Counted from the stretch's first letter, positions 42,139 through 50,655 are shown. The stretch: DNA of 62,851 nucleotides from Minisyncoccota bacterium (GCA_031291905.1 JARLIC010000029.1:1-62851), one strand, 5' to 3'. Program-made: numbers and translations. Notes: generated by a model not told the origin, from the letters alone.

Positions 42139-43608
42139 CTATTTCTTCTTCCCTTCTTCCCTTCCTCCCTTCCTCATCAGCGGAAAGAACACCGTCTCGC
42201 GCACCGGCCTGTCGACAAGGATCGCGAACACGCGTTCCGACATGCCGAACCCGGTCGTCGGCGGCAGGCCGTATGAAAGCGCATTAAGGAAATCCTCGTC
42301 GAGCGGCATCGCCTCCTTGTCGCCCTTCTTCTTCAATGCCATCTGCTCTTCGAACCGTTTGCGCTGCTCTTCGGGATCATTGAGCTCCGAGTAGCCGTTG
42401 CCGAGTTCCGTGCCGCACGCCACAATCTGGAACCGCTCCGCGATCTCCGGGTCCTTCTCGGATGCCTTTGCAAGCGGAGAGACGAGGATGGGCGTACCGA
42501 CGAGGAAGCAGGGCTGTATCAGATTCGGCCGGACGCTCTTCTTATAGATAAGGTCGATGAGCCTCCCCTTCTGGAGGGTCTTTTCGGGCTTGAGGCCGAG
42601 CGATTTCGCTTTTTCAAAAAGCTCGTCGCGCGTGGCGCGGAGCGGGTCCATGCCGTTCGCCTCCTTGAATGCGGTGACATAATCGACCTCCGGCCATTCG
42701 CCGCTCCAATCGATCTCGTAGCCGTGTGACACGGTGGTCAGCGTGCCCATCGTGTGCTCGATCACGAAGCGGAACATCTTCTGCAGCATGTGCATCAGGT
42801 CGCGGTAATCGTGATACGCCCAGTAGCATTCCATGAACGAAAAATCCTGAAGATGGTCGCGGTCGATCCCCTCGTTCCTGAACACGCGGCCGATCTCGAA
42901 CACGCGGTCGAAGCCGCCGACGACAAGTTTTTTAAGCTGAAGCTCAAGTGCGATACGAAGATAGAAATCGGTGTCGAGCGCGTTGTGGTGCGTCTTGAAC
43001 GGCTCGGCCTCGGCGCCTCCCGCTTCGGGTTCGAGCACGCTCGTCTCCACCTCCAAAAATCCCTCATTCTCCAAAAATTCACGGACACTCGCCCAGAAGA
43101 GGCTCTTCCGCACGAACATCTCGCGCACGTCCGGATGCGCCAAAAGGTCCACATACCGCTCGCGCAGGCGCAATTCCACGTCCTGAATACCGTCCCACTT
43201 GTCGGGCAGGGGCAGCATCGTCTTTCCTGCGAACTGCAGGCCCTTCGCCTCCAGGCTGCGTTCGCCGCGTTTGGTGACGAAGAGCGTCCCGGTCACCGAG
43301 ATGAAATCGCCGACGTCGAGCACGGTCCGCCAGAACTCAAGGTCCGCAAGGACCTCATCCTTGAGCACCGCCTGGATCTTTCCCGTTTCGTCCTCTATGT
43401 CCGCGAAGATGATCTTGCCCATATCGCGGAGACTGCGGATGCGGCCCGCAAGCGAGACCATTTTGTGTTCCGCAACAAGCTTGTCGAAATCGTCGAGCGC
43501 ATCCAAAACGTCGCCCGTGCGCGTGATGCGCGCGGGGTACGGATCGATGCCGCGCGCACGGAGCGCGTCGAGCTTCTTCTTTCGTTCGCCGATGATATCG
43601 TCCAGCAT
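42139..43608 (-). CDS. lysS: Lysyl-tRNA synthetase, class II
   Basis: 489 residues with the N-terminal OB fold (VSLAGRIRSLRDMGKIIFAD), motif 2 FRNEGIDRDHLQDFSFMECY, and motif 3 region GLPPTTGFGMSERVFAILVD. The last differs from the usual GIGIDR of LysS (S-E-R instead of I-D-R), retaining the Arg. C-terminus is short and Lys-rich. TAGAAT -10 lies 6 nt before the ATG. Confidence 0.93.
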   Translation of the reverse strand: MLDDIIGERKKKLDALRARGIDPYPARITRTGDVLDALDDFDKLVAEHKMVSLAGRIRSLRDMGKIIFADIEDETGKIQAVLKDEVLADLEFWRTVLDVGDFISVTGTLFVTKRGERSLEAKGLQFAGKTMLPLPDKWDGIQDVELRLRERYVDLLAHPDVREMFVRKSLFWASVREFLENEGFLEVETSVLEPEAGGAEAEPFKTHHNALDTDFYLRIALELQLKKLVVGGFDRVFEIGRVFRNEGIDRDHLQDFSFMECYWAYHDYRDLMHMLQKMFRFVIEHTMGTLTTVSHGYEIDWSGEWPEVDYVTAFKEANGMDPLRATRDELFEKAKSLGLKPEKTLQKGRLIDLIYKKSVRPNLIQPCFLVGTPILVSPLAKASEKDPEIAERFQIVACGTELGNGYSELNDPEEQRKRFEEQMALKKKGDKEAMPLDEDFLNALSYGLPPTTGFGMSERVFAILVDRPVRETVFFPLMRKGGREEGKKK

Positions 43609-43654
43609 ATTCCTATTCTACCATCAACCGTGGCGTAACCAAAGCCTCCTCCGG

Positions 43655-44113
43655 TTATTCAACTTTGAGTATCTCGTACTTCACCGCACCCACGGGCGTC
43701 GTCACTTCCACCATGTCGCCCTCCTTGTGCTTCATGAATGCCTTGCCGAGCGGCGAGTCGTCTGAGATCTTTCCGTCCTCCGGTTTTGCCTCGTACATGC
43801 CTACGATCGTGTAGATCGATGTCTTCGCCCCCTTTTTGATGGTCACCGTGGACCCCACCTGCACCACCGCGTGCGTGCCGGTCTTTTCGATCGTCACCGC
43901 GTTCTTGAGAAGGTCCTCGAGCTCGAAGATTCGTCCCTCGACGTTCCCCTGCTCCTCGCGCGCTTCCGCGTATTCGGAATTCTCCGAAAGATCGCCGTAT
44001 TCCTTTGCCTGCCTGAGACGCTGAGCGACCTCGTTGCGCTTTTCATTCTTCAGATATTCCAGCTCTTTCTTGAATTCCTCGAGCCGCTCTTTGGTAAGAT
44101 ATTCTTTTCCCAT
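43655..44113 (-). CDS. greA: Transcription elongation factor GreA
   Basis: 152 residues. Coiled-coil N-terminal domain with the acidic tip (QAKEYGDLSENSEYAEAREE) that stimulates RNA cleavage in backtracked RNA polymerase, and the C-terminal FKBP-like domain (YTIVGMYEAKPEDGKISDDS, PLGKAFMKHKEGDMVEV). Standard in length. Confidence 0.95.
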   Translation of the reverse strand: MGKEYLTKERLEEFKKELEYLKNEKRNEVAQRLRQAKEYGDLSENSEYAEAREEQGNVEGRIFELEDLLKNAVTIEKTGTHAVVQVGSTVTIKKGAKTSIYTIVGMYEAKPEDGKISDDSPLGKAFMKHKEGDMVEVTTPVGAVKYEILKVE

Positions 44114-44197
44114 GATATTATTTGAGTATTATTGCGATAATTGGTTACGACACAGCCGCTCTTAGTGGAAGCGGCTGGGAATGATTGCGAGTAAATA

Positions 44198-44956
44198 TTA
44201 TCGTATTTGTGGCGCTCTGTCCAGTGCCGGAATGGGGTATTTACGGCGCCATAACCACCAGCGAATTTTACAGGCTTCCCCCAGGAATTGCAATCCAGCC
44301 GAGAAATGCACGTGTGAGCGCGCATCGTTCACCCAATGCACGGGTATCTCCTTGATCGTATAGCCCATTTTATGGGCCAACGCGAGGATCTCGACGTCGA
44401 ATCCCCACCCCGACACTCTCGAAATGGAGAATATGCGCTCCGCGGCCTCGTCCGTGAAGGCCTTAAATCCGCACTGGGTATCCCACAGCCCCGGCAGCAG
44501 GAAAAGCTGGATCAGGAGGTTCAGCGCCTTGCCGATGACCTGTCTTGAAAGCGGTTCCGGCGGGTCGAGCTTCGCGCCCCGTACGGCACGCGAACCGATC
44601 ACCACGCCGCACCCTTCTTTGAAGAGCGGCATCATCTTATCGAACTGGTCAATCGAGGTCGAATTGTCCGCGTCGGTGAAGAGGCGCACCTTCCCCGTCG
44701 CCGCAAGCATTCCCGCACGCACCGTCGCCCCTTTGCCGCCGTTGGCTTTGACGTCGATCAGCTTCAGGTTCTTCACCAACTTCTCCATGTTCTCGACGAC
44801 CGTTGCCGTGGCATCGGTCGAGCCGTCATTCACCACAAGTATCTCGTAGGAATATTCGACCGTGCTCAGATATTTATCCATGGCGAGCAGGGTCGCCGGG
44901 ATGCGTTCGGCCTCGTTGTACGCCGGAACGATTATTGAAAGATAGGGCTGGGCCAT
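44198..44956 (-). CDS. Family 2 glycosyltransferase (dolichyl/polyprenyl-phosphate sugar type)
   Basis: 252 residues: LSIIVPAYNEAERIPATLLA, ILVVNDGSTDATATVV, LFTDADNSTSIDQFDKMMPL, SRQVIGKALNLLIQLFLLPG and DTQCGFKAFTDEAAERIF, typical of ALG5/DPM1-like transferases that move a sugar to a polyprenyl phosphate. No extra C-terminal membrane domain. TATAAT (44963-44968) 6 nt before the ATG. Confidence 0.88.
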   Translation of the reverse strand: MAQPYLSIIVPAYNEAERIPATLLAMDKYLSTVEYSYEILVVNDGSTDATATVVENMEKLVKNLKLIDVKANGGKGATVRAGMLAATGKVRLFTDADNSTSIDQFDKMMPLFKEGCGVVIGSRAVRGAKLDPPEPLSRQVIGKALNLLIQLFLLPGLWDTQCGFKAFTDEAAERIFSISRVSGWGFDVEILALAHKMGYTIKEIPVHWVNDARSHVHFSAGLQFLGEACKIRWWLWRRKYPIPALDRAPQIR

Positions 44957-44963
44957 AGGAGCA

Positions 44964-45737
44964 TTATACCACGGTCAGTATCCGGGGTCCTTTTGCCGTG
45001 ATCGCGATCGTATGTTCGAAATGCGCCGCCCACGAACGGTCGACGGTACCGTAACCCTCGTCCTTCAATTGAACGATGTCGCCGCTGCCGATCGCGACCA
45101 TCGGTTCGATGGCGATCACCATGCCCTCTTTCAGCAACATCCCCGTATGCCGATCGCCGAAATTGAACACGCTCGGGTCTTCATGCATGTTCTCCCCGAT
45201 GCCGTGCCCGGTAAGCCCCTCCGCCACGGAAAATCCGTTCTTGAGCACGATATTCTCGATCGCGTAGCCGATGTCGCCGAGACGCTTGCCCGGTTTGGCC
45301 TCTTTGATGCCGAGCGCGAGTGACTCCTCCGTGACCAGAATCAGCCTCTGGACCTCCTTCGGGACCTTTCCCATGCCGCCGACCGGCACGGTGATGGCCG
45401 AATCGAGATAAAGTCCCTGATGGCGCAACCCGAGGTCAAGCTTGAGGATATCGCCCTCGCGCAACACATATCCGGACGGCTGACCGTGCACCACCACGTC
45501 GTTCACCGACGCACAGAGTGTGAACGGGTACGCCTTCCGGGCGCCCGCGGGACGATAATGAAGGAATGCGGGCTTGTCGCCGCCCGCCTCGATCTTCATG
45601 CGCGCGATGCGGTCGAGCTCGAGCGTGGTGACGCCCGGCTTCGTCTCGCGGCGGAGCAACGCAAGCACGGCGGCCAGCCGGCGCCCTCCTTCCGCCATTA
45701 TTTCGATCTGTTCCGGCGTCTTAATGAGACCTGTCAT
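44964..45737 (-). CDS. map: Methionine aminopeptidase type I
   Basis: 257 residues. Metal ligands are visible in order: Asp in LKLDLGLRHQGLYLDSAITV (two), His in GLTGHGIGENMHE, Glu in AIEPMVAIG and Glu in HFEHTIAIT. Removes initiator Met. It lies downstream of two adenylate kinase genes in the secY-adk-map order common in bacteria and overlaps the second by 17 nt. Confidence 0.94.
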   Translation of the reverse strand: MTGLIKTPEQIEIMAEGGRRLAAVLALLRRETKPGVTTLELDRIARMKIEAGGDKPAFLHYRPAGARKAYPFTLCASVNDVVVHGQPSGYVLREGDILKLDLGLRHQGLYLDSAITVPVGGMGKVPKEVQRLILVTEESLALGIKEAKPGKRLGDIGYAIENIVLKNGFSVAEGLTGHGIGENMHEDPSVFNFGDRHTGMLLKEGMVIAIEPMVAIGSGDIVQLKDEGYGTVDRSWAAHFEHTIAITAKGPRILTVV

Positions 45738-46335
45738 GTTTATCTTTATAACGTTTCACCACGGCGCCGATCCGCGCGGCGACCTCTGCCTCGCTGCCCA
45801 TGCCGGATATATTCCGAAATTCGTACCGCTCTCTGAAGAACTCCACTACGCGCGCGATCTGCTCTTTATAATACCGCCTCCGATTCATGAGCGCACGGCG
45901 GCTGTCATCGTCGCGCTTCGTGAGTTGCCCGTTCACGTATTCACGCCGCTTCTCGGCACGGCGAATGGTCTCACGCATCGGGATCCGGATATAGATGACG
46001 AGAGGGTCGGTACGCTTGTTCTCCGCAAGCAGCCTTGCGACAAGGTGCGCCTCGTTGACCATCTTCGGGGTGCCGTTGAAGACGATCCCCTGCGTCGCGG
46101 GCACGGAAACGACCGCGTCTTTGAATATCTTCCGCACCACCACCGTCGGCGTCAGTTTGCCGATCGCCGTGGTATGCGCGTAATCGTACTGCGCAAGCGC
46201 CGCGGGCTTCTTCACCTCCCTCCCCATGTCGAGATCGTACATGCGATACCGCCGCGCAAGCTTGTCCGCCTGCGTGCCCTTGCCCGCTGCGGGATCACCG
46301 AGAATGATGAGGTTGAACGGCGGCTTTTTTGTCAT
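45721..46335 (-). CDS. Divergent adenylate-kinase-like nucleotide kinase
   Basis: 204 residues with P-loop ILGDPAAGKGTQADKL and the kinase pattern GIVFNGTPKMVNEAH, but the LID and C-terminal parts (RRAEKRREYVNGQLTKRDDD, RRRYYKEQIARVVEFFRERY) are very basic and unlike Adk. Overlaps the second kinase gene by 4 nt (ATGA) and map by 17 nt. Could be a second NMP kinase of different specificity. Confidence 0.7.
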   Translation of the reverse strand: MTKKPPFNLIILGDPAAGKGTQADKLARRYRMYDLDMGREVKKPAALAQYDYAHTTAIGKLTPTVVVRKIFKDAVVSVPATQGIVFNGTPKMVNEAHLVARLLAENKRTDPLVIYIRIPMRETIRRAEKRREYVNGQLTKRDDDSRRALMNRRRYYKEQIARVVEFFRERYEFRNISGMGSEAEVAARIGAVVKRYKDKHDRSH

Positions 46336-46910
46336 ATTCCGAGCGCGTCGTCGATGCTTTTTTCGACCTCGTCCATCGAGGGCCGTCCGTCGATCATGAG
46401 GTAACGCGTCTCCTTCTTGAGCACCTCCATCACCGGCATGATCACTTCATCGAAGAACTGGAGTCGTTTATCTATCGCCTCGGGCGTATCGTCCACGCGC
46501 CCTTCGGTCTTTGCGCGCAGGAGTAGGCGTTTCACTGACTCCTCGCGCGGAAGATCGATATGGATCGTGACCATTCCTTTCCGCGGTTTGGATTTCAAAA
46601 AACCGAGGATATATTCCGCCTGTCCCATCCTGCGCGGCACGCCGTCGAAGATGATGCCCTTGCCCTCCGGAATGGCGGGCAAACGGTCCTCGAGTATCCT
46701 TATCAGCATCTCGTCGCTCAGGAACTGGCCCCCGTTGATGATGCCCGCGACCTCGTGGCCGAGCGGCGTATCCTGCGCCGCGATCGCGCGCAATTCGGCC
46801 CCCGTATCCCACGAGAAAAATCCCAACTTTGCCGCCAACCGCTTTCCTTGCGTACCCTTACCCGATCCCTGCGGGCCCGTCATGAAGATAGTGTCGAAGT
46901 TCGGTTCCAT
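46332..46910 (-). CDS. adk: Adenylate kinase
   Basis: 192 residues: P-loop MTGPQGSGKGTQGKRLA, GIIFDGVPRRMGQAEYIL (NMP-binding DGxPR), a short LID (RAKTEGRVDDTPEAIDKRL) and C-terminal kinase end. Interconverts AMP, ADP and ATP. Next to secY in the usual order, although here the two are separated by element D and a small RNA locus. Confidence 0.93.
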   Translation of the reverse strand: MEPNFDTIFMTGPQGSGKGTQGKRLAAKLGFFSWDTGAELRAIAAQDTPLGHEVAGIINGGQFLSDEMLIRILEDRLPAIPEGKGIIFDGVPRRMGQAEYILGFLKSKPRKGMVTIHIDLPREESVKRLLLRAKTEGRVDDTPEAIDKRLQFFDEVIMPVMEVLKKETRYLMIDGRPSMDEVEKSIDDALGI

Positions 46911-46988
46911 AGAAGATTTAATATGCTCCTATTCTAACAAAAAAAATCCGGTTTGATAAGAGCTTATTAAAAACTCATTAAATCCTGT

Positions 46989-47120
46989 TTGACCTTGATA
47001 GTAGTCAAGCTATCATCAGAACATGCTCGCGAGTATCCAATCCCGGCTCGGCGTAAACGCAGCCATAAGGCTACAAGGCTGACGGCGGGCATAAAAACTC
47101 ACCCAATGGGGTGGGTTTTT
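46989..47120 (+). ncRNA. Small transcript with promoter, 19-codon ORF and terminator
   Basis: On + strand TTGACC (46989-46994), 16 nt, TATCAT (47011-47016), then an ATG (47023) in leaderless position opening a 19-residue frame MLASIQSRLGVNAAIRLQG ending at 47082, followed by hairpin ACTCACCC/GGGTGGGT and T5 (47093-47120). The unit lies between adk and element D and is antisense to nothing annotated. It could be a tiny protein, a leader peptide without a downstream gene, or an sRNA of about 95 nt. Confidence 0.5.
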
Positions 47121-47237
47121 CTTTACCCTTAAAGATACTAAAAAAGTGCATATGTTTCTCGCCAATTCGTCTTACTATCAGCTTGATTATCCCGGTATTA
47201 TCCGCGACAAACAGAAGGATGGTATAAAGAAGAAGAT

Positions 47238-47376
47238 AGGTATCGAATAACAAAATGGCTCGGGTTTTTTGAAAGGTGTGTCGGAGGCACGAAGGTGCCG
47301 AGACCCAAGGCGCGAAACCAGCAGGTTTCGATGCCGTCCTTTCAAAAAACCCGAGCCATTTTGTTATTCGATACCT
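47238..47376 (+). repeat. Palindromic three-way-junction element, copy D
   Basis: Arms 47238-47276 and 47338-47376 are a 39-bp perfect inverted repeat, the longest in the window. The right arm contains the last codons and TAA of secY (- strand), so the left arm is an inverted copy of the secY tail. Core on +: P1 AAAGG/CCTTT (here the G-A pair is replaced by Watson-Crick pairs), P2 GTC-GGA-GGCAC(GAAG)GTGCC-GA-GAC, CCAA, P3 GGCG-CGAAACC(AGCA)GGTTTCG-A-TGCC, GT. Confidence 0.85.
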
Positions 47377-48635
47377 TCGTACTCGCGAACCGTCAGCTGC
47401 GAATCAACCTGCCTCATCGTCTCAAGCGCGACGGCCACCACGATCAGAAGAGCGGTACCGCTGATGCTGACCACCGTAACGCCGGTAATCGCCTGCACGA
47501 GGGTCGGAAGGATCGCGATAAGCCCGAGAAAGATCGCGCCGAAGAACGTGATACGGTTCATGACCCCTTTGAAGAATATCTCGGTGCTCTCGCCCGGACG
47601 AATGCCCGGCACGAATCCCCCGCTCTGTTGAAGGTTCTTTGCGACCTCCTCCGGATTGAATGTGATCGCGGTATAGAAATAGGTGAAGGCAAACACGAGC
47701 AGAAAGTAGAAGATGCCGTAGTAGAGCTGGTTCGCGACGAATCCCGTAGCGAAGTTATTGATAATCGTGCCCCATTTGACCGAGAAGAGCACGACGATCT
47801 GCGCGATGAACTGCGGAACAAGCATGACCGAGATCGCGAAGATGAGTGGAATCATACCCGCCTGGTTCACTTTGAGCGGAAGATAGCTCTGTGAGCCGCC
47901 GTATATCTTGTTGCCGCGCACGCGTCGCGCATACGCCACCGGGATCTTGCGTTCGCCCTCGTTCAGATAAACGATGCCCGCAATGAGCAGGACGGCCACG
48001 ACGATGAATCCGGCGTATGCGGTGAGCAGTTGTGGCGTGTAGGATGCGACCGCGATACCGAACGTCGAAGGTAACTTGCTGATGATGCCCGCCAGAATGA
48101 TGAGCGAAATACCGTTGCCTACCTTCTCCTCGCTGATAAGCTCACCGAGCCACAGCGCAAGCATGGAGCCGCATGTGATCACAATGACGTTGCGGATGAG
48201 GCTGAACGCATCGGGCTGGGCGATCACGCCCTGCGATATGAGCAGCTTCAGAAAACCGTACGACTCGACGAACGCGAACGGCACCGTGAGCAGGCGCGAA
48301 TACTGGTTGAACTTTGCCTGACCGCGCGCACCTTCCTCGTAGTACATCTCTTTCATCTTCGGGAATATGATCGTCATGAGCTGCATGACGATGGTGGCAG
48401 TGATATACGGACCGACGCCGAGCATCACGACCGAAAGCGTGGAAAGGCCTCCTCCCGAGAAGAAGTTGAAGAACCCGAACAGTTGGTTGGAATTGAAGTA
48501 GTTCTGGAGCCGCACCGCATCGACGCCCGGGATCGGGATCGCCGCAAGCACGCGATAGGCCACCAAAAGCCCGAGGACAATAAGAATCTTATTGCGAAGC
48601 TCCTTTACTTTGAATATTTGCAAAAACCTTTCCAT
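47364..48635 (-). CDS. secY: Preprotein translocase subunit SecY
   Basis: 423 residues, ten membrane helices, with the SecY signatures IPIPGVDAVRLQNYF, LSVVMLGVGPYITATIVMQL, SEEKVGNGISLIILAGI, and RKIPVAYARRVRGNKIYGGS. The channel partner of SecD/SecF in the same window. Last gene of the ribosomal/translocation operon; its stop codon is part of element D. Confidence 0.96.
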   Translation of the reverse strand: MERFLQIFKVKELRNKILIVLGLLVAYRVLAAIPIPGVDAVRLQNYFNSNQLFGFFNFFSGGGLSTLSVVMLGVGPYITATIVMQLMTIIFPKMKEMYYEEGARGQAKFNQYSRLLTVPFAFVESYGFLKLLISQGVIAQPDAFSLIRNVIVITCGSMLALWLGELISEEKVGNGISLIILAGIISKLPSTFGIAVASYTPQLLTAYAGFIVVAVLLIAGIVYLNEGERKIPVAYARRVRGNKIYGGSQSYLPLKVNQAGMIPLIFAISVMLVPQFIAQIVVLFSVKWGTIINNFATGFVANQLYYGIFYFLLVFAFTYFYTAITFNPEEVAKNLQQSGGFVPGIRPGESTEIFFKGVMNRITFFGAIFLGLIAILPTLVQAITGVTVVSISGTALLIVVAVALETMRQVDSQLTVREYEGIE

Positions 48636-48653
48636 GATTTTTCTGCTTTGATG

Positions 48654-48714
48654 GTTTTATAGTATCACTTTTGGGGCGATAAATCTTCTCGACCCAAAAG
48701 TGATACTATAAAAC
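48654..48714. repeat. Long hairpin on the rplO stop codon
   Basis: 22-bp perfect inverted repeat (GTTTTATAGTATCACTTTTG and two more G) with a 17-nt loop. On the - strand the arm begins in the last rplO codons and TAG. It lies inside the rplO-secY gap, so it could stop or pause the operon transcript ahead of secY. Confidence 0.75.
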
Positions 48715-49146
48715 ACTCCCGCCCGCCTTTTCGATCTTCGCCTTTGCGCCCGCGGAAACCTGGAATCCCTTCACGGCGACCGGGAATGCGATCTCGCCCG
48801 TGCCCAGGATCTTCACGATGCCCTTATAATCCTTTCTGATGAGCTTTGCCGACTGCAGAAGCGCGCGGTCGACGGCCAACGGCGTGCCGGCCTTCGCCTG
48901 CGGTGCGAACTTCTTCGAGATCGTGCCGAGATTGAACACTTCGGGATTCTCATCCTTCTGTTTGTTGCGGAAACCGCGCAACTTCGGAAGCTTCAGAATG
49001 ATGTCGCGCTCCGCCGGACGGATCCTGTGTCCGGAACGTGAACGCTGACCTTTCTGGCCGCGTCCGGAGTAACTGCCGCGCTTGCCGCTGCGCCCGATGC
49101 GCTGGGTCTTGCGGGTCCTCAGGGTTGTAAGTTCGTGGAGTTTCAT
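48706..49146 (-). CDS. rplO: Large ribosomal subunit protein uL15
   Basis: 146 residues, MKLHELTTLRTRKTQRIGRS, a Gly/Arg-rich N-terminal half (RGQKGQRSRSG, but shorter than usual) and the C-terminal GFQVSAGAKAKIEKAGGSVL. It follows rpsE directly with no rpmD (uL30), as is typical of CPR. Confidence 0.94.
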   Translation of the reverse strand: MKLHELTTLRTRKTQRIGRSGKRGSYSGRGQKGQRSRSGHRIRPAERDIILKLPKLRGFRNKQKDENPEVFNLGTISKKFAPQAKAGTPLAVDRALLQSAKLIRKDYKGIVKILGTGEIAFPVAVKGFQVSAGAKAKIEKAGGSVL

Positions 49147-49191
49147 GTTTTTTTCTTTATTCTTCTTTCCTTCTTCCCGTTAATTCTTCCT

Positions 49192-49686
49192 CTATGCTTT
49201 GAGCTTCTTCAGTGCCTCGATGGTCGCCTTCGCGTTGGTCAGCTTGTTTGGCGTGCGGCCGAGCACTTTCGCGGTGGCATCTTTGATGCCCGCGAACGCA
49301 AGCACGAAACGCACCGCACCGCCCGCGCGGAGACCGTGCCCCTTGCTCGCCGGTTTAATGAGTACCTGCGCGGCGCTGTATTTCGCATCGACCTGATGCG
49401 CGATCGTGCGGCCGTCCTTCAGACTCACCGTGATAACGTTCTTCTTTGCATCGGCCTTCGCCTTCGCGACCGCCTGCTGCACATCGAGACCCTTTGCGAC
49501 GCCGATGCCGACCCTGCCCTTCTCGTCGCCGATCACGATCGTGACACGGAAACGGAAACGCTTGCCTCCTGCGACCACGCGCGTGACGCGGCGGTTGTCG
49601 AGCACGCGCTCCTTGAACTCGTCATGGGAGACCTGCGGCTGGCGCGTATTCCTCCTGTAGGTATTGGATGAAGTGATCGGTGGCAT
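49192..49686 (-). CDS. rpsE: Small ribosomal subunit protein uS5
   Basis: 164 residues: RVLDNRRVTRVVAGGKRFRF, VGIGVAKGLDVQQAVAKAKA, KPASKGHGLRAGGAVRFVL and a normal C-terminus. Start at 49686 (MPPITSSNTY) immediately after the rplR stop. Confidence 0.95.
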   Translation of the reverse strand: MPPITSSNTYRRNTRQPQVSHDEFKERVLDNRRVTRVVAGGKRFRFRVTIVIGDEKGRVGIGVAKGLDVQQAVAKAKADAKKNVITVSLKDGRTIAHQVDAKYSAAQVLIKPASKGHGLRAGGAVRFVLAFAGIKDATAKVLGRTPNKLTNAKATIEALKKLKA

Positions 49687-49690
49687 GATG

Positions 49691-50092
49691 TTATATCTTA
49701 AGACCTCCTTTTTTTGCTCCATCGACAAAACTCTTCACCCGTCCGTGGAACTTGTAGGACCGGCGGTCGAGCACCGCGGAGGCGATTCCCTTCTCTGTCG
49801 CCTTCTTTCCGATCGTCTCTCCCACCATGAAGGAATCCTGGGTCTTTGTGGTCGTTTTTTTCGCAGCGACCTTCTTCCCTTCCTCCTTCTTCCCCTTCTT
49901 GCCTTCCTTTGCGGGGGCGCTCGACGCCGAGATCAGCGTGTGCCCTTTGGTGTCATCGATGAGCTGTGCGTAAAAATACCGGTTGCTCCGGCTCACGGCA
50001 AGGCGCGGCCGTTCCGCGGTGCCGATGATGGTCGCGCGCACGCGGGCCGTGCGACGCATCCTTCTTTTGTTCAATTTCTTTGCTGCTTTCAT
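49691..50092 (-). CDS. rplR: Large ribosomal subunit protein uL18
   Basis: 133 residues, RPRLAVSRSNRYFYAQLIDD and the C-terminal DRRSYKFHGRVKSFVDGAKK. It carries a Lys/Thr-rich insertion (KEGKKGKKEEGKKVAAKK) of about 30 residues not present in most bacterial L18. Confidence 0.92.
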   Translation of the reverse strand: MKAAKKLNKRRMRRTARVRATIIGTAERPRLAVSRSNRYFYAQLIDDTKGHTLISASSAPAKEGKKGKKEEGKKVAAKKTTTKTQDSFMVGETIGKKATEKGIASAVLDRRSYKFHGRVKSFVDGAKKGGLKI

Positions 50093-50112
50093 GATAGTAG
50101 ATATAGTAGCGG

Positions 50113-50655
50113 TTACGAGCCGGTAGCACCAGCTTTCTTGCCGACCTTCCTGCGGATGACCTCGCCGCGGTAATGGATGCCTTTGCCTTTGTAGGGTTCC
50201 GGCTTCTTGAACGCGCGGATCTCCGCGGCCACCTGGCCCACTTCCTCCTTGTTGATACCCGAGATCTTTATCGTGTTCTTCTCCACCGCCACGGTGACGT
50301 GGTCCGGGATCGCCATGCGCACCGGGAGCGCATACCCCAGGAAGAGCACAAGCTCCTTCCCCTCGAGGACCGCGCGGTAACCGACGCCTTCGATCTCGAG
50401 GATCTTCTCGAATCCCTTCGTGACGCCCTCGATCGCGTTGCGCGCGAGCGCCCAGATAGTCCCGTGGATTGCGGTATCGTCCACTTTGCTTCCGGCCTTC
50501 ACCCAGAGGTTGTTGCCCTCCACCTCGATCGCGACCTCCGAAGGGAACGGCAGGGTGATCTCACCCTTGGGCCCCTTCACCCGAAGCATGCCCTCGTCAA
50601 TGGTGACTGAGGCGCCTTCTTCGATAGCGACCGGCTTTTTGATCAATCGGCTCAT
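50113..50655 (-). CDS. rplF: Large ribosomal subunit protein uL6
   Basis: 180 residues, two-fold repeat fold, SRLIKKPVAIEEGASVTIDE and C-terminal GQVAAEIRAFKKPEPYKGKG, IHYRGEVIRRKVGKKA. Start at 50655 (MSRLIKKP). Confidence 0.95.
   Translation of the reverse strand: MSRLIKKPVAIEEGASVTIDEGMLRVKGPKGEITLPFPSEVAIEVEGNNLWVKAGSKVDDTAIHGTIWALARNAIEGVTKGFEKILEIEGVGYRAVLEGKELVLFLGYALPVRMAIPDHVTVAVEKNTIKISGINKEEVGQVAAEIRAFKKPEPYKGKGIHYRGEVIRRKVGKKAGATGS

Noticed and set aside
47071..47253. 60-codon - strand frame between adk and secY
   Set aside because: Crosses a clear terminator and begins in the arm of element D; no promoter or ribosome site.
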